Source: Pseudomonadota bacterium
Lineage (GTDB): Bacteria; Myxococcota_A; Bradymonadia; UBA4248
Assembly (NCBI GenBank): GCA_017421975.1
Contig: JAFOHE010000159.1
Location: 1-45,466, forward strand
Direction: 5' to 3'
DNA length: 45,466 bases
The notes beneath the pieces were generated by a model, which had not been told where the DNA came from, made no database searches, and saw nothing but the letters and a program-made list of their open reading frames with translations. This document shows, one piece after another, positions 16,573 through 26,981 of this stretch (positions within the stretch are counted from its first letter, which is position 1; the number at the start of each line of letters is the position of its first letter). The translations under genes were made by a program, and so were the position numbers.

Positions 16573-17601
16573 CTAACGTTTGTGTGGCGTGAGATTGGAA
16601 GAACCGATGAAGATATCGGACGAACCGGGGGCACGCAGGGGGCCGAACCAGGAAGACGGCGCATGTCCGGGGACGAGGTCACTGGGTGCAGAAGCGAGCA
16701 TGGCTTCGATACCGCCACCAGCGATGGCATCCATCTGAGCGCGGTGCGCTTCGAGCGCGGGCGCATAATCGGGTGCATGACCGGGTGAAGGTGCCTCGTA
16801 AACGACTGTATTGTTCTGAACATCGACCCATCGTTCTTCGATCTTGTGTTTCGACTGTTCGAGGATTTTGATGGTTGATTCGAGTTTCATGCCGACCGTG
16901 CCGTCGCCTTGAACCATTTCAAGCGTGACGCGCGAAGCGAGCATCGTAGGAATATGAAAATAACCGCGACCGCTTCTTCGATGGGTCGTCGTGAAGGACT
17001 GAAGGATATTGTTTTGCGCATCAAATGCCGTAAGCCTCCAGCCATGAGCACTTTCGACTTCGCTGTTCCAGTAAACATAGAGCGTGCCTGGATCGCGGAT
17101 GAGGGCAAACAAATGCGTCCCTGGAATGAACTCGGGCAGAATGGCACCGTGGTCGATGAAGACACTGCCTGGTTCACGCAATTCTTCGACGGGGGCTTCA
17201 GCAGTTTTGTCTTTATCTTTATCTTTGTCTTTGTCTTTGGCGGCTTTTTTTATGGGCTTGCCATCGGCATCCAAGGTGACTTCCTCGTCATCCACTTCCT
17301 CGTCATCCGACGCTTTGTCAGCTTTGTCTTTGAGTGAAGCTTTTGCTTTGACAGCATCTACGGTATCTGCGTCGGCTTTTACGGCGACTTTGGCAGCTTT
17401 TGTGTCTGTTTCTTTTGTAACACTCTTGACTGCTTTGACATCATCTTTGGTCGCAGAATCGGCTTCTTTTTTGACGTCCTTGATGGCAGCCGTTGTGGTT
17501 GCAGTATCTTTGTTTGTCGTTACGGCCGCTTTGACAGTGGCAGTCTTGGCTATGCTGTTGTCTTTGTTCACGGTCTGTGAATTATGCTTTTTATTTTCCA
17601 C
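16573..17601 (-). CDS. DUF4912 domain protein with charged N terminus
   Basis: A 342-residue protein whose residues 1-140 are low complexity (Lys, Ala, Thr, Asp; a KDKDKDKDKDK run at 122-132) and probably disordered. Residues about 145-255 fit DUF4912 (HLFALIRDPGTLYVYWNSE, with the conserved YVYW), a beta-rich domain of unknown function. The tail is Pro/Gly/Ala-rich. The start is GTG 17601, preceded by AGGAGA. Genes with this domain often lie beside GH57 glucan branching enzymes; a role in carbohydrate handling is inferred from that, not seen. It lies between the motor cluster and the GH57 gene and may share an mRNA with the latter. Confidence 0.82.
   Translation of the reverse strand: MENKKHNSQTVNKDNSIAKTATVKAAVTTNKDTATTTAAIKDVKKEADSATKDDVKAVKSVTKETDTKAAKVAVKADADTVDAVKAKASLKDKADKASDDEEVDDEEVTLDADGKPIKKAAKDKDKDKDKDKTAEAPVEELREPGSVFIDHGAILPEFIPGTHLFALIRDPGTLYVYWNSEVESAHGWRLTAFDAQNNILQSFTTTHRRSGRGYFHIPTMLASRVTLEMVQGDGTVGMKLESTIKILEQSKHKIEERWVDVQNNTVVYEAPSPGHAPDYAPALEAHRAQMDAIAGGGIEAMLASAPSDLVPGHAPSSWFGPLRAPGSSDIFIGSSNLTPHKR
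17206..17239. repeat. Hexanucleotide run encoding Lys-Asp repeats
   Basis: Repeated TCTTTG/TCTTTA units on the plus strand encode the KDKDKDKDK stretch of the DUF4912 protein. Such runs can vary in length by slippage; a change of one unit keeps the frame. Confidence 0.7.
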
Positions 17602-17965
17602 CTTAATTATCTCCTTCCACCGCGCTGAATTGTTTAATGTAACGCCTTATGGCGATTATCTTGTACCACAACTGGCGATACCTTAGAAACAAAATCAGAG
17701 TTTGGATGATGGTTGTTTATTAAATATAGATGTCGGATTTACACCTACATGTCGTCTGCGGGACTACATTAACATATTCCGACGATTGCGCAAGAAAAAA
17801 AGGCAGTAAAGTGAAGAGCGATTATGTGGGTCGTAAGCTTTTGAAATGTCACGCTATGTGCTTCGTGGCAATGGACAGTTGCATACATGATAAGGCGTGA
17901 TGTGGTGGGGGATAAATAAAAAAGGCAGCGTAGGAAGCTGCCTTTTTGGAATTGCGAAGTGTGCT
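17602..17965. other. Intergenic region upstream of DUF4912 gene
   Basis: 364 bases. It contains the terminator of the motor cluster at 17918-17948 and, presumably, the promoter of the DUF4912-GH57 unit. I see no other gene or repeat. Confidence 0.5.
17918..17948 (-). terminator. Rho-independent terminator of the motor cluster
   Basis: GGCAGC, seven-base loop, GCTGCC with T-runs on both sides (TTTTTTATTTAT on the minus strand), starting 18 bases after the stop of the TonB-like gene. It could work in both directions. Confidence 0.78.
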
Positions 17966-19321
17966 TTAGTTGAAGATCCAAGTTTTTTTGAAAATCATGG
18001 GTGCTTTGAGTGTGCCGAATTTCCAACTCATGATACGTTGACGCACACAACTGAACATTTCACCGCCGATTTGATCTTCGACTTTTTCAACCTTCATGAC
18101 GGAGCCATCTTTACCGACGGCGATGGTGAGCACGAAACGACCTGGTGTTTTGCCCTGAGCGTTGATCACGCGGTTATAGCAATTATTGATATCATTTTTC
18201 TTCTTTTTGAAGACGCCTTCGATCGCTTCTTTGCTTCCGGCGGGCGCGGAAGCGGTAAACTCGCTCGTATCCTTGACAGTGAAAGAGACTTTCTTGCGTT
18301 CGACGGTTTTCTTTGTATCATTGGTGACGACGCGGGGGCCGGAGGAAGCCCCTTGACCGATATTGAGCAGACCATTTCCGTCACCGCCGACAGAAGAAGC
18401 CGCGAGGGAACCTAAGAGGCTACCTGTACCGCCGGCACCGATATCGCTTGCGGAGACATCGGTCATTTCGGCGATGGCGACGCTGCTTCCGAGCATGGCA
18501 CCGAAGTAATCGCTTGAATCACCTTCGATGCCGAGGATTTGAGCTGTAATCATGGCACCAGCTTCGCGGTGGGCATCGGTAATGCTTTCGAGCAACTGAT
18601 CTTTGCTTGCATCGCTGTCGCCGACGTCGACGGAAACTTCATCGACAGTTTCAGTCGCTTCGCCGAAGGGATCTTCAGGCACTTCGGGTTCGGGTTCGGG
18701 TTCTTTTTCGTCCTCGACGTCGATGGACGATCGGATATCCGCTTCTTTGAACCAGTTGGGGACGGCGATCGTCTCGTCATCGCGCGGCCAGTCCTGGACG
18801 AGGACGTAGGTGAGAAAACTGCAGTGCAGAAGAAGTGAGAAAATAAGCGGGAGGAGGAAGCCCAGGGAAATGATATCCGTAAGTTTGAGCTGTTGTCTGT
18901 TGGCAAACAGGAGCGTTCCGGCATCCTCTTTAATGGAAACGAACTGGAAGAGAATGGTAATTTTCCCGAAAATGACTTTACCGCGCGAAGTCGTTCCGAG
19001 TTTTATAATAATTTTGTCGTTGTTAACGTAGAAGCTATGTTTGTCGAGGGATTCGAGGATGAGGTTTTTCCCTTCATCGAGAACGACGCGTCCCTTGGTG
19101 CCCACGGGCACAGAAAGCGTATAGCACCCCGTTGTCACGTCATAGACGAAGACTTCGAAACTTTTCGGGAAGGAATCGGAGGAAACAAAAAAAGTATTTC
19201 CCTGGGATTTTCCGAAGGTGATATTTTGATTTTTATTGACGACACGTTCTTCTAGGACATTTTTCCCGCGGAAAACGCCGATACGGAGTCGCAAATTTTT
19301 ATTAGGCTGACGCGCTGCCAT
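17966..19321 (-). CDS. TonB-like/AgmX-PglI C-terminal protein with FHA-like N terminus
   Basis: A 451-residue single-pass protein that probably transmits motion from the ExbB-ExbD motor to the periplasm. Residues 1-130 look like a small beta-sandwich (NITFGKSQGNTFFVSS, FVYDVTTGCYTLSVPVG), compatible with an FHA-like fold, facing the cytoplasm. A membrane segment spans about 149-175. An acidic, Pro/Glu-rich spacer (EKEPEPEPEVPEDPFGE) follows, then a long Gly/Ser/Ala-rich linker. The final 100 residues match the AgmX/PglI/GltG-type TonB domain (EGVFKKKKNDINNCYNRV, GRFVLTIAVGKDGSV). Myxococcus GltG has this general arrangement. GGGAGG precedes ATG 19321. It is the last gene of the cluster. Whether it serves gliding, uptake or envelope maintenance cannot be told. 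Confidence 0.8.
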   Translation of the reverse strand: MAARQPNKNLRLRIGVFRGKNVLEERVVNKNQNITFGKSQGNTFFVSSDSFPKSFEVFVYDVTTGCYTLSVPVGTKGRVVLDEGKNLILESLDKHSFYVNNDKIIIKLGTTSRGKVIFGKITILFQFVSIKEDAGTLLFANRQQLKLTDIISLGFLLPLIFSLLLHCSFLTYVLVQDWPRDDETIAVPNWFKEADIRSSIDVEDEKEPEPEPEVPEDPFGEATETVDEVSVDVGDSDASKDQLLESITDAHREAGAMITAQILGIEGDSSDYFGAMLGSSVAIAEMTDVSASDIGAGGTGSLLGSLAASSVGGDGNGLLNIGQGASSGPRVVTNDTKKTVERKKVSFTVKDTSEFTASAPAGSKEAIEGVFKKKKNDINNCYNRVINAQGKTPGRFVLTIAVGKDGSVMKVEKVEDQIGGEMFSCVRQRIMSWKFGTLKAPMIFKKTWIFN

Positions 19322-19356
19322 CGCACGAACCTCCCGTTCGTATATTCAGGCAAAAA

Positions 19357-19383
19357 TCGAAAAGCGTGCGTTTCCGCACGCGA
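19357..19383 (-). terminator. Possible intra-operon attenuator
   Basis: GCGTGCG, four-base loop, CGCACGC followed on the minus strand by TTTTCGATTTTT. It lies between the second ExbD gene and the TonB-like gene and may lower expression of the latter. Confidence 0.5.
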
Positions 19384-19410
19384 TTTCGTTTATAAGGACA
19401 CGAACGAAAA

Positions 19411-20007
19411 CTATTGAGGAAGTTCAGGTGCGGAAGCGTAACGACCGCTCTGAGCCATAGGCCCCTGAATGACAGCGAAACGGAATTGTTTGAATTCGGT
19501 TCCGATGGCAGTCTGCATAATTTCGACGAGGAGTCTGTAACTTGTCGATTGGTCGGCGACGATGGCGATATCCCCTTCAAACGTCGAACCGTTTGCCATG
19601 GCGAGCGTTTTCTGGCGTTCAACCTGCTCTCGAAGTGCATTTTCGAGGGGTTCGATGATGAGGCCGGTGTCACCCCCTTTCTTGAAGTTTCCGTTGACGT
19701 GTCCATCCTCAAGTTCGACGATACGATCGCGGACGAGGTAGATACCTTCGCGGTTGACCGTAAGCAGGGTCATATCTTTAGGGAGATTTTCGGCCGTTGA
19801 AATTGGAACGTCCGTTTTTGGAAGGATGACGATCGGTTCTTCACCGTAGCTTTTGAGGAGGAAGACGAGGATGATCGTCATCATGTCCATCATGGAGTTC
19901 ATGGTGAGACCACTTTCTTCCTGTTTGAAAGCTGCTTTTTCTTTACGAGCCTGTTTTATTTTATCCGCTAGGATCTTCTCGATATCTTTATTGTTAGTAT
20001 CTGCCAT
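19411..20007 (-). CDS. ExbD/TolR-family protein with conserved Asp
   Basis: A 198-residue biopolymer transport protein. A charged cytoplasmic N terminus (1-34) precedes one membrane helix (36-55, LTMNSMMDMMTIILVFLLKSY). Asp41 in this helix aligns with the proton-coupling Asp25 of E. coli ExbD. The periplasmic domain (about 60-185) has the ExbD pattern, including EGDIAIVADQSTSYRLLVEIMQTA. The C terminus is Gln/Pro-rich. Together with the ExbB homologue it would form a proton-driven motor stator. It lies 62 bases after the first ExbD and is followed by an attenuator-like hairpin before the TonB-like gene. Confidence 0.87.
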   Translation of the reverse strand: MADTNNKDIEKILADKIKQARKEKAAFKQEESGLTMNSMMDMMTIILVFLLKSYGEEPIVILPKTDVPISTAENLPKDMTLLTVNREGIYLVRDRIVELEDGHVNGNFKKGGDTGLIIEPLENALREQVERQKTLAMANGSTFEGDIAIVADQSTSYRLLVEIMQTAIGTEFKQFRFAVIQGPMAQSGRYASAPELPQ

Positions 20008-20047
20008 TTCCTACGTTTTCCTGATTGCGTTGACTGAGCCATATCGT

Positions 20048-20064
20048 GTTTTGCAAAGCAAAAC
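20048..20064. other. Small hairpin between the two exbD genes
   Basis: GTTTTGCaaaGCAAAAC, a perfect 7-bp stem with a three-base loop, in the short gap between the two ExbD genes. It may be an mRNA-processing or stability element. Confidence 0.4.
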
Positions 20065-20069
20065 AGGCA

Positions 20070-20711
20070 TCAGTTCATTGTGGGGAGACCGAGTACGACG
20101 AGGGGGAACATATCAAGCGGAACTTTTTTCTGTTCGCCATCAATCGTTTCTTCGTGCAGGACTGCGAGTGAATCATTGAGCTCGTCATCAGATTTCATTT
20201 CCTTGCCTTTGGAAGCATTTTCGAAATCGGCGCGGGGAACGAGCTGATAACGGGAAATATCCATAGCTTTGACGAGAACACCATAATTGACGCTGGGATC
20301 GGCGACGATATCGATCTGTTTATGATCAGACCATTCACCTTTTTGCTTGATTCTGAAAAGCTCATTATAGAGCGCCCGCCAGTCATGCTTATCGACGTCG
20401 AGTTCGGCTTTTTCATTTTTGAGGCAGATGGTCGGACCGTCGGAAGCGCAGTTACCCACGGCACTGAGCGTTGTCATACCTTCGACGATGGTGAAGCCCT
20501 GTTTTGAAATGAAAAGCTGAAGACGTTTTGGAGGCTCGCCGTCGCTGGAAGCCGCGCCTGCACTACGTTGGGGCATCGTGACATCAATCACGCAGATGGT
20601 CATGAAGACGACACTGAGCAACATGAGCGGAATCAGGCAGAGAACCATGTTCATAATAGGCGTCAGGTCAAGTGACGGCGCTGGTGCTGGATCGGAAATC
20701 TTTTTTGACAT
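20070..20711 (-). CDS. ExbD/TolR-family protein lacking the usual Asp
   Basis: A 213-residue ExbD/TolR paralogue with one membrane helix (about 17-40, LTPIMNMVLCLIPLMLLSVVF) and a periplasmic domain ending near residue 160 (KQIDIVADPSVNYGVLVKAMDI). At the place of the proton-coupling Asp it has Asn21 (TPIMNM where ExbD has TPFIDV). An Asp occurs a few residues earlier (Asp15 in SLDLTP). It may be a structural partner in a mixed ExbD dimer. ATG 20711 is chosen because GGAGG lies five bases upstream; an in-frame ATG at 20732 would place that site inside the coding region. Gene order ExbB, this gene, second ExbD, TonB-like. Confidence 0.85.
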   Translation of the reverse strand: MSKKISDPAPAPSLDLTPIMNMVLCLIPLMLLSVVFMTICVIDVTMPQRSAGAASSDGEPPKRLQLFISKQGFTIVEGMTTLSAVGNCASDGPTICLKNEKAELDVDKHDWRALYNELFRIKQKGEWSDHKQIDIVADPSVNYGVLVKAMDISRYQLVPRADFENASKGKEMKSDDELNDSLAVLHEETIDGEQKKVPLDMFPLVVLGLPTMN

Positions 20712-20797
20712 GTATTCCTCCTGATCAGCCATCTATGTCAGAACATGAGACGGCTGATAGTTTTCCTATACAAACAGTAATGGATGTTGACGCGTGA

Positions 20798-21430
20798 TTA
20801 CTTGACGCGGCTTGCGAGCATGTTGGCAAGTTTCGTTGAATAGAGGTTGATGTCATCCATGATGTGTTTGACGACGGCGCTGAGGATCGTATGGAAAATA
20901 AGGGTAGGAATAGCAACGATAAGACCGAAGGCCGTTGTATTCATAGCGATAGCAATACCGCGGGAGAGCATTTCCTGACGTTTGTCGGGGGTGGCGCTTT
21001 CGAGGGCGGCGAAGGCGTCGATCAGACCGATGATCGTACCGAGAAGTCCGAGCAGCGTTGCGATGTTGGCGAAGGCTGCCATGATGCCGAGGTTCTTCTG
21101 AATCATCGGGACAACTTCGAGGGTCGCTTCTTCGATCGCGTTCTGGATCTCAAGTTCGTTTTTGTTGGCTCTCGTCAGACCGGCACGGACGATCTGGGCG
21201 ACGGCTGCGTTGCCGGCTGCATTACAGACTTTGATGGCATCTTCGATTTTGTCGCCGAGTACATAACGCTGAACAGCATCCATCAGGTTTTTCGCATTGG
21301 CATTGTACTTGAAAACGAGGAAGACTGTGCGTTCGACTATAAGTGCAAGGCAAATGACGGACATAAAAGCGATGAGCCACATCCAGATACCGCCGTTATT
21401 TAAATCAAATGCACTCTTTAAACCTTCCAT
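20798..21430 (-). CDS. ExbB/TolQ/MotA-family proton channel
   Basis: A 210-residue inner-membrane protein that would form the channel ring around the ExbD pair. It has three membrane segments: about 12-35 (MWLIAFMSVICLALIVERTVFLVF), 103-130 (LGIMAAFANIATLLGLLGTIIGLIDAF) and 150-175 (GIAIAMNTTAFGLIVAIPTLIFHTIL). The ATLLGLLGTIIGLI and AMNTTAFGLIVAIPTL segments are diagnostic for the family. ATG 21430 is preferred because GGAGG lies ten bases upstream, inside the seven-codon extension from ATG 21451. It is the first gene of a four-gene leftward cluster; the promoter must lie in 21431-21640. Confidence 0.92.
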   Translation of the reverse strand: MEGLKSAFDLNNGGIWMWLIAFMSVICLALIVERTVFLVFKYNANAKNLMDAVQRYVLGDKIEDAIKVCNAAGNAAVAQIVRAGLTRANKNELEIQNAIEEATLEVVPMIQKNLGIMAAFANIATLLGLLGTIIGLIDAFAALESATPDKRQEMLSRGIAIAMNTTAFGLIVAIPTLIFHTILSAVVKHIMDDINLYSTKLANMLASRVK

Positions 21431-21630
21431 CTTAAAATTTCCTCCGTTCACAAATGAACAAAATAACTTTCGGCGATTTTCCTGCCGCTAGGCAACCTAT
21501 CTGCCGTCTACGAAACTTTTTTTTCTGCCGAAAAAACGTCACGGCACCACCTGCTTATATCACGCGCTTTGCCCTTCGACAATCATCTTTTTAAGCGGAG
21601 ATCACATCCTTTTGATTTGCAGCGTTTGAA

Positions 21631-21787
21631 GCTGCGGGGCGTTGCGGGGTGTCCCCGCACGAGGGGGTAGCGGCGTATTGGTGCGGCGCTATTTCGCTTT
21701 CGCTCAATACGCGCTCGCGGCGCGGGCTATCTCACTTTGTTCGATACGCCGCGCCAGTAGCCGCGTAGGGGGAAGCCTCCCCCCGCC
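21631..21787. repeat. Composite REP-like element B with nested hairpins
   Basis: Left hairpin GCGGGGTGTCCCCGC, then GAGGGGGTAGCGGCGTATTGG as an outer arm, two inner bulged hairpins (about 21687-21714 and 21719-21754), then CCAGTAGCCGC closing the outer arm, CGTAGGGGG and a GGGGGA/TCCCCC-type hairpin. The outer stem has one unpaired G in reverse orientation; both inner hairpins have TAT...ATA-C. Flanks match elements C and D. Confidence 0.82.
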
Positions 21788-21942
21788 ACTAAAAAAGATC
21801 GACCGCAAAAGCGGGAAGCCGCGTGAAAAGCGGGGCTTCTAAATAGAATATGTATGGCTGAAGGACAAATTTTTGACGCTTCGTTTGTTGCGTTGACTCG
21901 ATTCGACTTTTGGCGAAGAAAAACTGCGGCTCAGGGGAGACA

Positions 21943-21970
21943 AAAAGCCACGGCAAAAGCCGTGGCTTGG
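21943..21970 (-). terminator. Rho-independent terminator of protease gene
   Basis: Minus strand: AAGCCACGGC, TTTT loop, GCCGTGGCTTTTT. It begins ten bases after the protease stop codon. Confidence 0.82.
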
Positions 21971-21979
21971 AAAAAAGGT

Positions 21980-24064
21980 TTATTTAAAATGGGTGGCTTT
22001 GCGGCGTCTGAAAAGCCCCAGCGCGGTAAGACCGGCCAGAAGCCAGCCGGCAAATGAACCCGTGGATGGCGTGTGCGTGGAAGCACTACAGGCGCTTTCG
22101 GAGACGTGGTTGTTGGAAGTGCAGTAGGCACAGCCCGAGCAGTCTGGATCGTTGCAGTCAACGAGGCCGTCGCCGTCATTGTCTGTTTCGTCTGAACATG
22201 CAATGAGCTGTTGCGTGAAGTAGTCGTCCTGGCAATGGGCGGCTTGGATGCAGCTCGGATCGGCACAGTCTGCAAATCCGTTGTTGTCATCATCCTTATT
22301 GTTGTCGCAGATTTCGCTGCCCGTGTTTTCCGGAACATCAGGCTGGGAACCGGCATTGCCGCCGGTTGCCTGACCATCATGATTGCCATCCGAAGCGCCA
22401 CCATCATGAGTGTCGTTACCGGTGGCGGCACAGCGTTCTTCCGCTTTGCATGCGTCGTCGTCGCAGTCGATAAGATTGTTGCCGTCGTTGTCTATGTTGT
22501 CGTCACAGACTTCGTTGGGTTTGAGATTCGGGAGAATGCAGTTGTCGTAAAGGATGGTGCATGTCGAAGAACAGGTTACGTTTCCGCCGGTGTAGAGCGG
22601 ATTCCAGTCGGTGCAGAGCGACCAGCCGTTGCGGAAGTCGTCCTGATCACAGTTCTCGCTGAGATTGGTCACGCCGTCGCCACAATATTCGACGTGGCAA
22701 TCGGAATAATCGATATTGCATGTCGATGAGCAGGAAACATTGCCCGTATGGTACTTCGCGTTCCACTGTTCGCATGTCGTTTTGTTGTCCTTGAAAGTGT
22801 CACCGTCGCATTTTTCGTTGAGATTGGTGATGCCGTCGCCGCAATACTCGATTTTGCAGGCGGCATAATCGATTTTGCAGTCGGCAGTGCAGGTGACGTT
22901 GCCAGAGGTGTATTTTGCATCCCAGGCCGAGCATGTCGTCTTGTTATCTTTGAAAAGTGAGGCATCGCAGATTTCGTCATAGCTTAACACGCCATCACCG
23001 CAGACGGCGGGCGCGCAGTCGGAGTCGGAGGCATCGGCATATCCGTCGCCGTCGTCATCAATGCCATTGTCGCAGATCTCAACATATTGCGTGGCTACCT
23101 CGGGAGCATAGCCGATGATCCAGTCGTAAAAATCCTGAACGGCCGTGGATATGCCATACTCGGCACAAATGCCGTCACCGTAGCTCGTAACGCCTGACAC
23201 GTATTCTGTGCCGCCCATGGTCAAAAATGCCGGTCCGCCGGAATCCCCCTGGCATGGGCCGCCATCGACCTGGCTGTAATAAAGGCTGCCGTAGGGCATG
23301 AGGATATATTCCGTCTCGTCTTCACAGTCATAGTCAGGACTCGGATGGCAGCCGCTGACATAGACGGTGCCCGCTTTGCAGCCTTTCGTGCTGTCCGATT
23401 TGTTGGCCGGCCCGCAGTATTTGGTGACGGAACCTGTGAACTGGAGCTTGGTGCCCATTACGCCCTTTTCGTTGTATCCAAAACCGGAAAAGGTCATGTT
23501 TTGGGCAAGGTCGGCGGAGGAAATTTTGAGCCACTTGGGGTGCGGAAGAATCGGTTTTGCGACGCTCGATGGAATGGGATTTTTGAGTTTGATCAGGGCG
23601 ATATCCGCATCGATGGTGCTGTAATTGTAATCGGAACTCCACCAGTTCGTGCTGAGCTGACGATAGGCAAAGCTGCTGTGGTAGTAAATCTCGCTCGTGC
23701 CTGAAATGGCATAGAGTTTCTTGGACACTGCTGTTTCGTTATTGCCGACGCCGATCTTGATATACTTGTTGGTCGTCGCAGCGCTGACGTTACCGTAATC
23801 ATCGTGGTCGGTAACACAGTGGGCCGCTGTGAGAACCCATTGTGGATGAATGAGCGTTCCCGTGCAAAAGACATAGTCATTATTGGTGTTGTAAAGACCG
23901 ACGACGGCTTTGTGGGCCGTCAATGTGTCGGATGTACCGTTGACCATGGGGTGTTGGGAAACGCGAAGCACTGCCGGAAGAGAGGCGTCTTTTTCGGAAC
24001 ATGCGCTTGTGCCCAGGGCACATACCAAAACAAACGTGAATAAAACTGGTTTCGTGTGATTCAT
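21980..24064 (-). CDS. Secreted trypsin-like protease with Cys-rich and Asp-rich repeats
   Basis: A 694-residue S1 (trypsin-like) protease. The start at ATG 24064 has AGGA nearby; a signal peptide ends near ALGTSAC, with Cys a possible lipidation site. The domain begins at MVNGTSDT (the IVGG position) and has the triad segments LTAAHC, DADIALIKL and CQGDSGGPAF. About residue 330 onward come CDNGIDDDGDG-type metal-binding motifs (four copies) and three DUF4215-like repeats of about 50 residues (CGDGxTNLNEKCD...). The end is a hydrophobic helix followed by RRRK, like C-terminal sorting tails of Myxococcota. It is probably exported and exposed at the surface. A related protease lies on the other side of gyrB. 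Confidence 0.9.
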   Translation of the reverse strand: MNHTKPVLFTFVLVCALGTSACSEKDASLPAVLRVSQHPMVNGTSDTLTAHKAVVGLYNTNNDYVFCTGTLIHPQWVLTAAHCVTDHDDYGNVSAATTNKYIKIGVGNNETAVSKKLYAISGTSEIYYHSSFAYRQLSTNWWSSDYNYSTIDADIALIKLKNPIPSSVAKPILPHPKWLKISSADLAQNMTFSGFGYNEKGVMGTKLQFTGSVTKYCGPANKSDSTKGCKAGTVYVSGCHPSPDYDCEDETEYILMPYGSLYYSQVDGGPCQGDSGGPAFLTMGGTEYVSGVTSYGDGICAEYGISTAVQDFYDWIIGYAPEVATQYVEICDNGIDDDGDGYADASDSDCAPAVCGDGVLSYDEICDASLFKDNKTTCSAWDAKYTSGNVTCTADCKIDYAACKIEYCGDGITNLNEKCDGDTFKDNKTTCEQWNAKYHTGNVSCSSTCNIDYSDCHVEYCGDGVTNLSENCDQDDFRNGWSLCTDWNPLYTGGNVTCSSTCTILYDNCILPNLKPNEVCDDNIDNDGNNLIDCDDDACKAEERCAATGNDTHDGGASDGNHDGQATGGNAGSQPDVPENTGSEICDNNKDDDNNGFADCADPSCIQAAHCQDDYFTQQLIACSDETDNDGDGLVDCNDPDCSGCAYCTSNNHVSESACSASTHTPSTGSFAGWLLAGLTALGLFRRRKATHFK
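22540..23000. repeat. Three approx. 150-bp coding repeats
   Basis: Encodes three tandem DUF4215-like modules of the protease, each starting CGDG(V/I)(L/T) and carrying the TSGNVTCTADC / TGNVSCSSTC / TGGNVTCSSTC pattern. Boundaries are approximate. Confidence 0.65.
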
Positions 24065-26903
<2,839 letters not shown>

Positions 26904-26928
26904 TTCATAACCTTGAGATGAATGGTTG

Positions 26929-26950
26929 GGACGTTTCGACAAACGTCCCT
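26929..26950. repeat. Hairpin GGGACGTTT/AAACGTCCC
   Basis: Perfect 9-bp stem with a four-base loop in the gap between gyrB and the second protease. It shares the GGGACGTT core found in elements A and C. GGAACGTCC follows at 26961-26969. It may terminate or process the gyrB transcript; no T-run follows. Confidence 0.6.
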
Positions 26951-26981
26951 AAATACTGTGGAACGTCCTAGGAGAGGAACT

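Larger units (their letters stand above)
21452..21979. other. Intergenic region with composite element
   Basis: 528 bases between the ExbB start and the protease stop. It holds the composite repeat at 21631-21787, a small segment of A/G-rich sequence, and the protease terminator at 21943-21970. No credible gene is seen; short frames here read through the repeat. Confidence 0.6.

Noticed and set aside
21642-21842. 66-codon plus-strand frame
   Set aside because: Lies inside composite element B; no independent evidence.
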